From contig NZ_CP085173.1 of the NCBI RefSeq assembly GCF_020616555.1, forward strand, positions 1,116,001 through 1,180,000: DNA of 64,000 nt, given 5' to 3'. Under the pieces are notes generated by a model. It saw only the letters and a program-made list of their open reading frames with translations. It made no database searches and was not told the origin of the DNA. Positions 52,717-61,639 of this stretch are shown piece after piece. This stretch comes from Streptomyces longhuiensis (GTDB taxonomy: Bacteria > Actinomycetota > Actinomycetes > Streptomycetales > Streptomycetaceae). Every line of letters begins with the position of its first letter. The first letter of the stretch is position 1. A program made the position numbers and the translations under genes.

Positions 52717-52986
52717 CAGCAATTCCCGCAGTCGGGCGTCCTGTCCGTAGACCCAGGTCGTGTCGGCTCCGTAGAACCGGACTTCAATCCTTCGCAGGTC
52801 TGGCGTGACGCTGACGTTCCGCTGGCGCTGCGGATCTGACAGGTCGAAAGTCAGGTTCGTCCACATGCCGGGGGCGTGCGCGGCTTCGACCAGCGTGACC
52901 AGCTCACCAAGCGTTTCTGAGCGATACCGCGTGGATCCGTGCTGCGTGGAGACCACGGGTTCCCCTGCCGTTCCTTCCACTGCCAT
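52717..52986 (-). pseudogene. Truncated gene of unknown family
   Basis: From an ATG at 52986 the minus strand reads RYRSETLGELVTLVEAAHA and WTNLTFDLSDPQRQRNVSVT up to about 52717, then runs into the antisense of the phosphatase pseudogene. It is probably the N-terminal half of a gene cut at a recombination junction. Family not recognised. Confidence 0.45.
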
Positions 52987-53559
52987 AGCGCACGACCGGT
53001 CCAGTGGACTGCGGCCCAGCCGGCAACGGTAGTAGGTTCTCCGATTCTGCGTCCCGGCGGCACAATGGGCATCCCCACAGTGCCGCCGGGGCGGTTCACG
53101 TCGACCAGATGATCAGCAGGAGTTCGCTGACCTGTGATCGGCCGCCGAGATAAGGCAGTTGGAGGTGCAGCGCCTGGTGCGCGCTGCGAGGCAGAGCGAA
53201 GCTCCCTTCCGGCTATACCCCACTCGCAGTACCTCTGTTTCGACGGGCAATCATGCCCGCGATCAACGCAAGGCGGTGGCGACCAGCCGGACCGCCTGCC
53301 GTCACCGGTTCGACGAGGGCCGGCATACACCGAACGTGACCCTGCGAAGATTTCCATGAGGTTGAGGTGTGCCACCGCGCGCCCGCCGGACACGGGACCG
53401 GCGGCATCGAAACCGCATCGCGCCATGACATCTGCGGGCACCTAGCGCCATATCAGGCAGCGTCTGCCCTGTTGTGATGGGACACGCCGATCGGGCGCCG
53501 GTGCTCGCGGTGCGTCACCATGACTCTGTCCGGGTGGCGGAACATGTGCGGGTCGAGCC
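52987..53559. other. Gene-poor region
   Basis: About 570 bp without a convincing gene, RNA or repeat on either strand. Open frames here have poor codon bias. Confidence 0.5.
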
Positions 53560-53773
53560 GGCAAGGGCCCCCTGGCACGGGCCCGATCGACCTGGACGAC
53601 CTTCTTGCCCTGTGGGTACCAGTACCGGTGCGGAAAGTCGGTGCCGAGCAGCAACAGGGTGCCCGCTCCGTCCATCGAGTGCGCGGCGGCCGGATGGCCG
53701 ATCAGACCGGTCTGGCCGACTTCGTAGGGGTTGTCGCCATCGAAGTCGTCCTTCGCCCATCCCTGCAGTGTCC
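53560..53773 (-). pseudogene. Pyruvate oxidase/dehydrogenase (ThDP-dependent) fragment
   Basis: The minus strand encodes GWAKDDFDGDNPYEVGQTGL, HPAAAHSMDGAGTLLLLGTD and FPHRYWYPQGKKVVQVD, a recognisable middle part of a PoxB-like thiamine-diphosphate enzyme. The rest is absent and the piece abuts the CAP-protein stop. A remnant. Confidence 0.7.
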
Positions 53774-54544
53774 CTAACGGGCCGTGCCGAAGTCCTGGGT
53801 CCAGTAGCTGTCAGGCTGCGCGAGGCCGATGCCGATCTCCTTGAACGAGCAGTCGAGGATGTTGCGCTTGTGGCCCGGGCTGGACATCCACGCCGCCATG
53901 ACCTTCTCGGGGGTCGAGTATCCGTAGGCGACGTTCTCGCCGTAGGAGCTCCAGCTGTAACCGGCACGCGTGATCCGGTCATCGGGCGACGACCCGTCGG
54001 AGCCCGTGTGGGACATGTTCTGGTGGGATGCCATGTCCTTGCTGTGATCCTGAGCGGCCTTGGTCAGCTTCGCGTTCATGGTCAGCGGAGAGCATCCGGC
54101 CTTGCTGCGCTCGTTGTTGACGAGCGTCAGTACGCGGGCCGTGTCCCCGGATGCCGGTGCGGTCGTAGCGGGTGCACTGGGAGAGGTAGTGGTCTGCCGC
54201 GCACGGGGAGTCGCCTTGGTCTGGCGTGCACGGGGAGTCGCCGTGGTCTGGCGTGCACGGGGAGTCGCCGTGGTCTGGCGTGCACGGGGAGTCGCAGTGG
54301 CCTGCCGCTCACTGGGAGTCGCAGTGGCACTCTTCGACGCTCCCGCAGCCGGCTCATGGCCCCAGGACGAGCCCGACCACCTCTGGTGGGCGCTCACCTT
54401 CTCCCAGTGGCCGGAGGGGCGACCGCCCGCATCACCCTGAGTTCCCAGGCAGGCCATGGCGGCGGAGGGCACACCCACGGCTCCTACGGCGATGGCAGCG
54501 ATGGCTATCGGCCGGTAGTTCGTCTTCCTGCGGTGCTTCCTCAT
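53774..54544 (-). CDS. Secreted CAP/SCP domain protein with tandem linker repeats
   Basis: 256 residues, with a signal peptide ending near residue 31 (VPSAAMAC). Residues 73-118 are four or five copies of a nine-residue unit (ATPRARQTT) forming a Thr/Arg/Pro linker. The C-terminal CAP domain has LTLVNNERSKAGCSPLTMNA, SHTGSDGSSPDDR, YSWSSYGENVAYGYST and MSSPGHKRNILD. CAP proteins bind lipids, glycans or Ca, or act as proteases. It lacks transmembrane or sorting motifs, so it is probably released. Confidence 0.92.
   Translation of the reverse strand: MRKHRRKTNYRPIAIAAIAVGAVGVPSAAMACLGTQGDAGGRPSGHWEKVSAHQRWSGSSWGHEPAAGASKSATATPSERQATATPRARQTTATPRARQTTATPRARQTKATPRARQTTTSPSAPATTAPASGDTARVLTLVNNERSKAGCSPLTMNAKLTKAAQDHSKDMASHQNMSHTGSDGSSPDDRITRAGYSWSSYGENVAYGYSTPEKVMAAWMSSPGHKRNILDCSFKEIGIGLAQPDSYWTQDFGTAR
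54191..54325 (-). repeat. Five 27-bp coding repeats in the CAP gene
   Basis: Units start about 54191, 54218, 54245, 54272 and 54299; each encodes nine residues. The outermost copies are degenerate. Confidence 0.82.
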
Positions 54545-55021
54545 GCGTGACCTCGCTCAGTGATCGCGGAGCGCCTCCAGCGGGTCCGGCTCTGCCCAGT
54601 TCTTGACCTGGGCCGCGGAGACGCCTTGCGGCCGACATTCTTGGAACTGCTGTCGGGGTGCGGCAACAGGCGGCAGTACTACCCCGGCCCGTAGCCATGG
54701 ACGGCTCTTGAAACGGGCGCGCAGACGTGCTGGTCGGGCTCCTGGGGTGGCGAAGAAGTCTGTCGGTCCGTCAGAAGCGGTTGTTCGCCGCACGAACGGG
54801 CGAAAGCGTGGAGCGGGTCGAATACCGCTCGATCTGGCTCGCAGTATTTCTGCATCAAGGCGGATAAAACGCGCCGTGCCGTCGAGCCTCGATCTACTAA
54901 GCGATGGCCTCAGAGCCAAAAGCCTGTGTGGCTGATGTCACAGGACGACGGGTGCGCCGGCCTCGCCATGCCGCAGGTGGTGCAGGCGCCGCCCTTCGGT
55001 CTTCTTGGTGGAACAGTTACC
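54545..55021. other. Gene-poor region next to an IS remnant
   Basis: About 475 bp upstream of the CAP gene. No convincing gene. The minus side should contain the CAP promoter; the plus side becomes IS5-like sequence toward 55000. Confidence 0.5.
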
Positions 55022-55500
55022 GCGGGGATCATCGACGCGCAGTCGGTGAAGGCCGCCGCGATGGAGCCAGCCGCGTCACGCGGCTTCGACGCGGCAAGTT
55101 GATCAACGGCAGGAAGCGGCACATCGTGACCGCCTGTCTGGGCCTGCTGCTGGTCGTGACCGTGACGGCCGTGAACATCGGTGAACGGGACGTGGCCACC
55201 GGCCTGCTGACCCGGCGGAGCTGCACCGGGACATCTGCGTCATCTGGGCTGCCGACCGGCGCCCTCATCCGCCGGGGGCCCGCGAAACGCTCGCCCTGAC
55301 CGTTCAGGTCGTCAAACGCACGGACGATCGGGCGGGGTTCGTGATGTTGCCGAGACGGTGGGTGGTTGAGCACACCCAGAGCTGGCTGATGCATTCGAGG
55401 TGTCTGGCAAGGGATTACGGGACACTGCCCGTGACCAGCGAGGCGATGATCCAGTTCTCGATGATCACGCGGATGGGCCGCCGCCTGGCGAGGCCACACC
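55022..55500 (+). mobile_element. IS5-like transposase remnant with frameshifts
   Basis: Plus-strand pieces: GIIDAQSVKAAAMEPAASRG followed by another frame INGRKRHIVTACLGLLLVVT (IS5-family catalytic domain), and a third frame RRWVVEHTQSWLMHSRCLAR with DYGTLPVTSEAMI (C-terminal). Three frameshifts and a missing N-terminus make it inactive. Confidence 0.7.
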
Positions 55501-55503
55501 CCT

Positions 55504-55533
55504 GCGCCCTGCACCGTGCACGGTGCAGGGCGC
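55504..55533. other. 30-bp perfect palindrome
   Basis: GCGCCCTGCACCGTG (55504-55518) is directly followed by its exact complement (55519-55533). It lies right after the IS5 remnant. It may be an IS end, a hairpin terminator, or a protein-binding site. Confidence 0.7.
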
Positions 55534-55666
55534 GCACGCAGTCACGCCGGGATGCGCACAAGCCTGCCAGGCGTGACGGGGCGCCTGTGAGCGTTCGCCG
55601 GGATTCAGCCGCTCCGGGTGAAGGACAACAGCGTGGGAGCAGCAAAGGGCACAGTGCCGGGGCCGG

Positions 55667-56644
55667 TCACACGGTGGGCCTGGGCCCCGCGGCGCGGCCG
55701 AGCCGGTTGGCGATCGCCAGTCCTAGGCCCTCCTCCACGGGCACGGACGCGAAGATCAGGTCGCACCCCTGCTGATCGAGCTCGCGCAGGAATCCGTACA
55801 GACCACGCGCATACGCAGCCAGCGATCCGGGGACCGTCACCACGGCGTGGAGCTTCAGGGGCGCGTCGGAGAAGGATGGAGGCAGAAAGACGCCCACCCG
55901 GTGCCCCAGCTCCTGCGCCAGCTCCGCTTCGGAGACGACCTTCTCCGGCTCGACGAGAATGACCCTCGCACGCGGCGCGTAGTGCGACGGATGCTGGCCC
56001 GGCACCCGAACACGACTTGCCGAGGGCACAGTAAGCGGGCACCCCAGTACCGCTTCGAGGTCCTCCCGCGTCACCCCTCCCGGCCGAAGGATGCTCGGGG
56101 CATCGCCCGTGACATCGATGATGGTCGACTCGACACCGACCTCGCAGGCACCGCCGTCCAGCACGAAGTCGACCGCATCGCCGAGCTCGGCACGGACGTG
56201 ATCCGCCGTCGTGGGACTGACCGAGCCGAAACGGTTCGCGGACGGGGCCGTGACACCACCGCCGAAGGCCGACAGGAGCGCGAGCGCAACGGGGTGGTCG
56301 GGCACGCGCACAGCCACCGTGTCCAAACCGCCGGTCGCTTCGAGGGGCACGCGGGGACCGCGCCGCAGGACCAGCGTGAGTGGTCCCGGCCAGAAGCATT
56401 CGGCCAGCAGGCGCGCCGTCTCGGACACGTCCTCGACCCAGTCGTCCAACTGCTCCGCGCCACCGATGTGCACGATCAGCGGGTGGGAGGGCGGACGCCC
56501 CTTGACCTGGAAGATGCGCGCAACGGCGGCGGGATCCTCGGCGTTGGCGCCCAGACCGTAGACGGTTTCGGTCGGGAGAGCCACCAGGCCGCCGCCGCGC
56601 AGCACACCGGCCGCCTTCTCAATGTCTCTGATTCTTGCCGTCAC
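55667..56644 (-). CDS. L-threonylcarbamoyladenylate synthase (TsaC/Sua5-type)
   Basis: 325 residues. YrdC/Sua5 core: GGLVALPTETVYGLGANAED, the Lys/Arg strip KGRPPSHPLIVHI and TGGLDTVAVRVPDHPVALAL, with APSANRFGSVSPT as the ATP/HCO3 site. The C-terminal Sua5 domain (about 215-325) begins SRVRVPGQHPSHYAPRARVI. The reaction joins Thr, bicarbonate and ATP to make TC-AMP for the tRNA t6A37 modification. The actinobacterial housekeeping TsaC is shorter and elsewhere (not seen here), so this may be a second copy. Confidence 0.92.
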   Translation of the reverse strand: MTARIRDIEKAAGVLRGGGLVALPTETVYGLGANAEDPAAVARIFQVKGRPPSHPLIVHIGGAEQLDDWVEDVSETARLLAECFWPGPLTLVLRRGPRVPLEATGGLDTVAVRVPDHPVALALLSAFGGGVTAPSANRFGSVSPTTADHVRAELGDAVDFVLDGGACEVGVESTIIDVTGDAPSILRPGGVTREDLEAVLGCPLTVPSASRVRVPGQHPSHYAPRARVILVEPEKVVSEAELAQELGHRVGVFLPPSFSDAPLKLHAVVTVPGSLAAYARGLYGFLRELDQQGCDLIFASVPVEEGLGLAIANRLGRAAGPRPTV

Positions 56645-57192
56645 CCTCGCAATTCTAGGAGCGCGAACAACCGGCCACGGTCATGATCAACCTCAGCGCC
56701 GACCACCGTTCCATACACGCTCACCCCCGCGGCCCGGGCAAGACGGACCCGGCCGGAGGCTGTCACTCCCAGACGCATTGCCTTCCCGGTCGCAGGCTGC
56801 CTCGCAAAACGGCTTCCTCCCTCCGTGTATCTCGCAAGGCAGCCCTCTCCCCGAGCATCCGGAGGAGGACTTCCAGGCGGCGGCTGGGGAGGGCTCACAG
56901 CGGTCTGCCCGGGAGTACCTGCCCGACCGATCCCTGAACATCACCTTCCCCATGCGTAGGTTCCTGCCGCAGCGGCCAAATCTCCGACCCATCCGGAATG
57001 CCCCACTGTGGCCGAAGCCTTCCCGCCCCGCGCCCATCAGGCTGCGGGCCTTCGCCCATGCACCGGACGCGCCTGGCCCTTCCTTGCTGGGTGTCAGGCC
57101 GTCGGTGTGAGATCTCAGGAGCTCTGAACATGGTTGACACGTTCGGCTGAACGTCCGTCATTTCGCGGCCACCGTAAGGCAGGGGTGCTTCC
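56645..57192. other. Gene-poor region
   Basis: About 550 bp with no gene that holds up. A minus-strand frame ending at 56641 (VYGTVVGAEVDHDRGRLFAL) has some bias but no start or domain. Confidence 0.45.
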
Positions 57193-57330
57193 GTCGGTGG
57201 CTGTGGACGTGCACCAGTTGGCCACGTACCGCTACCGGGCCGTCCGCGAGATGCTCGGCGGGCCTCCGATCGATTAGGTCTCGGCCCGGCACGGCACCTC
57301 GCGTCAGACTCTGCACCATTGGCGCTGATG
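57193..57330 (+). mobile_element. IS481-like transposase N-terminal scrap
   Basis: VDVHQLATYRYRAVREMLGG then, past a stop codon, VSARHGTSRQTLHHWR: the first HTH of an IS481-type transposase (YRAVLEVLDG...VSRQTVHAW). An internal TAG and a TGA end it. Confidence 0.6.
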
Positions 57331-57336
57331 TCAGTC

Positions 57337-57358
57337 GTAGATGTCAGAACGGCGCAAC
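57337..57358 (+). repeat. 22-bp dispersed repeat, copy 1
   Basis: GTAGATGTCAGAACGGCGCA and two more bases, two mismatches from the copy at 61988-62009. Both precede a small plus-strand gene by 20-40 bp. Confidence 0.6.
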
Positions 57359-57387
57359 CATGTGTCGCACGCTGGCACGATGGTTCC

Positions 57388-57699
57388 GTGGCTGGCCTGG
57401 AGCGCATCGCGGAGATCGTGGCGTACTACCGAGCACTCGACAAGCGCGCCACCCTACGGCACTACTTCCGCCACGAGGACGAGGAGGGCGGCCACTGGTA
57501 CATCGAGGCGGTCCCCGACCGTGGCGAGTTGGTCGTCCTCAAGCAAGCCGAGCTGACGTCGGCCGGCCAGCTCCACCGGTACAGCTGGGAGCACTTGGAG
57601 GACGAGCACGGCTTCTTGACAGATCAAGCGGTCGCCCCTGAAGAGGACCCGCTGGAGGCCATCCCGGCCGAAGAGTTCCAGCGGGTGTGGAACCGGTGA
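57388..57699 (+). CDS. Small acidic protein of unknown function
   Basis: 103 residues from the GTG at 57388. Sequence such as ATLRHYFRHEDEEGGHWYIE and DRGELVVLKQAELTSAGQLH is mixed alpha/beta and acidic (Asp/Glu rich), size typical of immunity proteins, but the family is not recognised. It follows a shared 22-bp repeat at 57337. No toxin-like partner is seen next to it. Confidence 0.65.
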   Translation: MAGLERIAEIVAYYRALDKRATLRHYFRHEDEEGGHWYIEAVPDRGELVVLKQAELTSAGQLHRYSWEHLEDEHGFLTDQAVAPEEDPLEAIPAEEFQRVWNR

Positions 57700-57734
57700 G
57701 TGGGCTGGACATCCGCCGTTGACGTTCCCCACCT

Positions 57735-58178
57735 TCAATCGCCCGAGTGACCCCAGAAGTAGATCTCGTGAGGCGCTCCCTGATCGTCATGCAGTACCGC
57801 GCATCGGCCCACCCACCGCGACCTCGGGAAGACGCCAAAATCCTCGATGTGGGCATGGGTCAGCTTGTCCGTCCCCAGCAGCTCGCGCGCCTCCGCAGCC
57901 GTCACAGGCTCCACGGTGTTGTAGTCCGGGGTGTCGTCAGGCCCCAGTACCTGGAAGACGTCCAGGATCGAATGGGTTCCTGCCTGTTGGACCAACTCGT
58001 CCTGCCACAACTGCTCCAACGTCGGAGGCCGAGGCTCACGCTCCTCTACCGGCCGCCAGTCGGCACCCTTGACCCAGTAGTAATCCCCGCCTGGAACACC
58101 TCTCGCCGCAACATCTGTAGAGCAGCATCCAGGTCTTCCTGGTACGGAACGGAGCAATTCCAACTCGAAGCCCCCACG
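57735..58178 (-). pseudogene. Frameshifted gene of a Streptomyces hypothetical family
   Basis: The start is the GTG at 58178 with a perfect AGGAGGGG ribosome-binding site. It reads GASSWNCSVPYQEDLDAALQ and MLRREVFQAG, then shifts frame at a run of four G's (about 58088) to DYYWVKGADWRPVEEREP and DELVQQAGTHSILDVFQVLG, ending HEIYFWGHSGD. One added G restores a single protein of about 147 residues. Either a recent mutation or an error in the sequence. Family: small Streptomyces proteins of unknown function. Confidence 0.68.
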
Positions 58179-58429
58179 ACAATTACCCCTCCTGATCGCC
58201 CCGAAGCGATGGAAACTGACACCCGGACCTGACGTTGAAACAGCTGAGCCTGGGAAGCCTGGCTGATCCAGGGGGAATTGGGCACCCGACCTGCGAGGGA
58301 ACAGCTCGCCGGGCCCTCGCCGCTGATCCCCCGTTGCCCGCCCTTCCCCGTGGCTCCCCGACCAACCTGACACGGATCTAGCACGGGCTGTGACTTCGCT
58401 GCTGTAGTGCGCTGGGGTGGCGGTCAAGC

Positions 58430-58849
58430 TCAGCGCACGGCGAGTGCCTCGGTGAACATCACAAGATAGCTGTCGTGAGCGAGGCGCAGTTCTCCGAGTT
58501 CGTTTTCCTGGAACCACGCGATGGCATCGTGTTCGTCCAACGCGGCATTGACCGGAGCTCCCGTCCAACTTTCGATCAGCCAGATCTGCATGTCGAAAGC
58601 GTCGGTATGGATCTGCTGCATGGGTGGGCCTGCAGGCACCGCGACCTCGATCCCGAGCTCCTCGTGCAGCTCCCTGGCAAGTGCCGCACCGGGAAGCTCT
58701 CCGGGTTCCACATGTCCACCGGGTAGGTCCCACACGTCCGGGTACCAGCGGCGCTGGGGAGATCGGTGACACAACAACACCCTGTTGCCGTCGCGCAGGA
58801 ACGCCGCGACGATCCGAGCCCGAGTAGCGCCTTGCGCAGAAGTCGACAC
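58430..58849 (-). CDS. NUDIX hydrolase (MutT-like)
   Basis: 139 residues from the GTG at 58849. Full NUDIX box GGHVEPGELPGAALARELHE followed by ELGIE (pattern GX5EX7REUXEEXGU). Hydrolyses nucleoside diphosphates linked to another moiety, perhaps an oxidised nucleotide. Single gene in a repeat-rich region. Confidence 0.92.
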   Translation of the reverse strand: MSTSAQGATRARIVAAFLRDGNRVLLCHRSPQRRWYPDVWDLPGGHVEPGELPGAALARELHEELGIEVAVPAGPPMQQIHTDAFDMQIWLIESWTGAPVNAALDEHDAIAWFQENELGELRLAHDSYLVMFTEALAVR

Positions 58850-58939
58850 ATGAGCAGTCTGACAGCGCTGTGCCCCGGCCAGTGAACAGGCCGTGGACTG
58901 AGCCGCACCCCTCCACCTACCTTTACCCACCACCGTCCT

Positions 58940-59145
58940 CAGCTCCCATCTCGTACGCTGCCGACCCACACGCCGTGGAGCGGGCGTGGTTCAGGGCGTC
59001 CAGGTGGAGCGCGCCACTGTAGGAACGACCTGGACGCCAGGGGCCGTGTCTGCTCGGCTCTGCCTGGGGCGACGGTGGACGGGATGGGAGCCCCCAACGC
59101 ACGCCACGATGTGCCCGCGGCCGGGGACGGCGCCCTCTCCATCCC
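58940..59145. repeat. 206-bp direct repeat, copy 1
   Basis: About 188 of 206 positions match the copy at 61434-61639, without gaps (counted by eye). Each copy carries an 11-bp inverted repeat GGCGTCCAGGT...ACCTGGACGCC with a 22-nt loop (58995-59038 here). Flanks the PhyH/AraC pair. Confidence 0.8.
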
Positions 59146-59410
59146 AGTGCCGGCCGATCCCCCGCCGGAGGCATCGTCTGTGACCGGTGGCCGTGTACGT
59201 CGGGCGCTCGACTCATGCTATCCGGGCCTATCCATGTGGGGGCGGGCGTCGGCCTAGCCGGGGCGGGGCGGGCCCAAGGCAGGAGCGCAGCGCGCAGCGG
59301 AGCCGGGCCGCTTCTCCCGAAGCAACTCGGCTGGCCACTCAACCAGGTGACGGTGCACTTCTGTGACCCCGACGACAGCCAGCGGCGGAACACCGGACGT
59401 CGTGCGCAGC
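59146..59410. other. Gene-free spacer
   Basis: About 265 bp between the repeat and the PhyH stop. No gene or hairpin recognised. Confidence 0.5.
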
Positions 59411-60223
59411 TCAGCAGGTGGCATCCTTGCCGTCTGCACCGAAGGCCTCCAGGCGGTCCTTCTGCGGAGTCCGCACAGTTCCGGCCGGCACGTAATGCAG
59501 CTGCACGGCGCGGCGGCGAGTGTCCGTCAGATTGGGCGGGGTGCCGTGGTGCAGCAGCCCGTCGAAGAACAGGGCGCCGCCGGGCGGCAGCGGGACAGCG
59601 GTGTCGCGGTGGGTCTGGACTTCGGTGTCGCAGATCTGGAAGTCACGGCGAGCGAAGTGGACCACCGGGCCTTCGGTGTGGGTGCCGGGCAGGACATGCA
59701 TGCACCCGTTGTCGATCGTGGCCTCGTCGAGGGCGATCCACACACCCACGATGGGGGTTCCCAGCGGGATGTCGAAGAAGGCTTTGTCCTGGTGCCAGGG
59801 TTTCTCCCGTCCCCCGCCCGGCGGCTTGAGAAGGGCCATGTCCTGGATGAGGACGGGCTCGGCCTCCAAGAACCGAGCGACGGTGGCCAGGATCGCGGGA
59901 TGGCGGGCGAGTTCGGCCAGGCGCGGCTCGTGCGCGCAGAAATGCTGGAGCTTGCGGACGCCGTCCAGCAGCTCGTCGCGGTTCCGTTTTTCCGGGTGCG
60001 CCCACTCCTCGAATTCCACTCTTGCGGGGGACGGCGGGCGGGCTACGACAGCGAGGCCGTCCAGGACTCCCCGCACTTCGCGGTCGGTGAGGAGACCGCG
60101 CACGGCCAGGAAGCCGAGATCGCGGTAGGCGCCGGTCTCCGCGGCACCGATGTCGTTGATCGAGTCCAGCAGCGGAGCGAGGCGGTCGGCGCGATACAGG
60201 TCGGCGGGAACGGTGTAGGTCAT
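59411..60223 (-). CDS. PhyH-family Fe(II)/2-oxoglutarate dioxygenase
   Basis: 270 residues from the ATG at 60223. Iron triad: His144 and Asp146 in WHQDKAFF, distal His225/226 in LLHHGTPPN; Arg237 in TRRRAVQLHY would hold 2-oxoglutarate. The double-stranded beta-helix is typical of phytanoyl-CoA dioxygenase relatives used in secondary metabolism and detoxification. It is the second gene after an AraC regulator (87 bp downstream). Substrate unknown. Confidence 0.9.
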   Translation of the reverse strand: MTYTVPADLYRADRLAPLLDSINDIGAAETGAYRDLGFLAVRGLLTDREVRGVLDGLAVVARPPSPARVEFEEWAHPEKRNRDELLDGVRKLQHFCAHEPRLAELARHPAILATVARFLEAEPVLIQDMALLKPPGGGREKPWHQDKAFFDIPLGTPIVGVWIALDEATIDNGCMHVLPGTHTEGPVVHFARRDFQICDTEVQTHRDTAVPLPPGGALFFDGLLHHGTPPNLTDTRRRAVQLHYVPAGTVRTPQKDRLEAFGADGKDATC

Positions 60224-60309
60224 GGGCCGACGGTAGGCCCGGGGGAAGGCGGCCGGGGAGGGCGCGAGTCGTGGATTGCGGGCACTGGACCGGTCTGGAA
60301 GGCGTCCGT

Positions 60310-61179
60310 TCAGGCGGAGCGTTTCCAGATGCCCGGGGCGGTGCCGGTGCGGGCCTTGAACTGGCGGACGAACAGGCGGTGATCGGCATAGCCCAGGACC
60401 CTTGCCACCTGGCTCACCGTCATCCCGCTTTCGGCCAGGAGTTCGCGGGCGCGATCGATCCGGACCGTGACCTGGTAGGCACGGAAGGACTGCCCGGTCT
60501 CGCGGCGGAAGAGGCGGGAGAACTGATCCGCCGACAGTTCGGCCGACGCGGCAGCTGCATGCAGGTCCAGGCGGCGGGTCGGGTGGCGAGCCAACCACTC
60601 CACGACGTCGTGTACGCGCCGGTCCATCAGCGGAGGCAGGTCGCCGACGGCTCGGGCGGCCTGGGCTTGGATCTCCAGCAGCAACGCCACCAGTGCAGCA
60701 GTGCTCCGCGCGGAGGTGTCCGGGCCGGGGCGGCGCCTGATACGCGCGAGGCCGTCGAGGTGGCGTCGGACCTCAGGCAGGTCGTCCAGGTGCACCTGGC
60801 GCGGGAGCAACGGGTCGGGTGGACCGTCGTCGACCGCCGCGCCCTGGCCGGCATCGTCGTGGGAGTAGTGCTGGTAAGCGACGGTCAGGGGATTGCGAGG
60901 GTCGTGATGGGCATCTATCTCGTCCCCCGGCCGCAGCATCAGCACGCAACCGGCGGTGAGAGTGATATCGCGGCCGTTGAGCCGGGCACGTCCGACTCCG
61001 TCCAGAACGCACCACAGATCGTGGTCGGAAAGGACAAGATGCCAGGACCAGTCAGGTTCGCAGTGGACGTACCCACCGCCGGGCCGTGCCCGCGGAGCCC
61101 ATGGACCACTGAGTGTGGCGCCGAGGCGCTCCCACCACTGCGCAGTCCGGCGCGAGGGGTTGTTCTCAACGGCAGTCAT
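60310..61179 (-). CDS. AraC-family transcriptional regulator
   Basis: 289 residues from the ATG at 61179. The N-terminal cupin-like domain (about 35-125) has HLVLSDHDLWCVLDGVGRAR and VLMLRPGDEIDAHHD. The double HTH is at 190-289: LDLHAAAASAELSADQFSRL with FRRETGQSFRAYQ, and GMTVSQVARVLGYADHRLFV with RQFKARTGTAPGIWK. It probably activates the PhyH gene that lies downstream on the same strand. Confidence 0.92.
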   Translation of the reverse strand: MTAVENNPSRRTAQWWERLGATLSGPWAPRARPGGGYVHCEPDWSWHLVLSDHDLWCVLDGVGRARLNGRDITLTAGCVLMLRPGDEIDAHHDPRNPLTVAYQHYSHDDAGQGAAVDDGPPDPLLPRQVHLDDLPEVRRHLDGLARIRRRPGPDTSARSTAALVALLLEIQAQAARAVGDLPPLMDRRVHDVVEWLARHPTRRLDLHAAAASAELSADQFSRLFRRETGQSFRAYQVTVRIDRARELLAESGMTVSQVARVLGYADHRLFVRQFKARTGTAPGIWKRSA

Positions 61180-61433
61180 GATCCATCAGGGTTGCTGGCG
61201 GTTCGGATCGACATAAACAGAGGGAGGCACCTGCCCGAACCGGCATAGCGTACTCGCGGTTGCTTGACGATCGCTGCGTGGGCGCAGATCGAGGTGACTG
61301 CGTGCCGGGTACAACGAAGCCCGCGGTGGCCACGAGGGCGCCGGAGGCTTCGGCGGCACGCCTAGGATCAGTTCGTGAGCCTCGGCTGGCTGTGTGTTTG
61401 AGGCAGTCCACACGCGCACGCCTCAATCACCCC

Positions 61434-61639
61434 AGCTCCCATCTCGTACGCAGTCGACCCACACACCGTGGAGCGGACGTGGTTCAGGGCGTCCAGGTGG
61501 AGCGCGCCACTGTAGGAACGACCTGGACGCCATAGGCCGCGTCTGCTCGGCTCTGCCTGGGGCGACGGTGCACGGGATGGAAGCCCTCAACGCACGCCAC
61601 GATGCACCCGCGGCCGGAAATGGAGCCCCCTGCATCCCC
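61434..61639. repeat. 206-bp direct repeat, copy 2
   Basis: Partner of 58940-59145, same orientation, with the conserved hairpin arms at 61488-61498 and 61521-61531. Confidence 0.8.

Noticed and set aside
54191..54325. CRISPR-like array
   Set aside because: The 27-bp repeats are contiguous coding units of the CAP protein linker.
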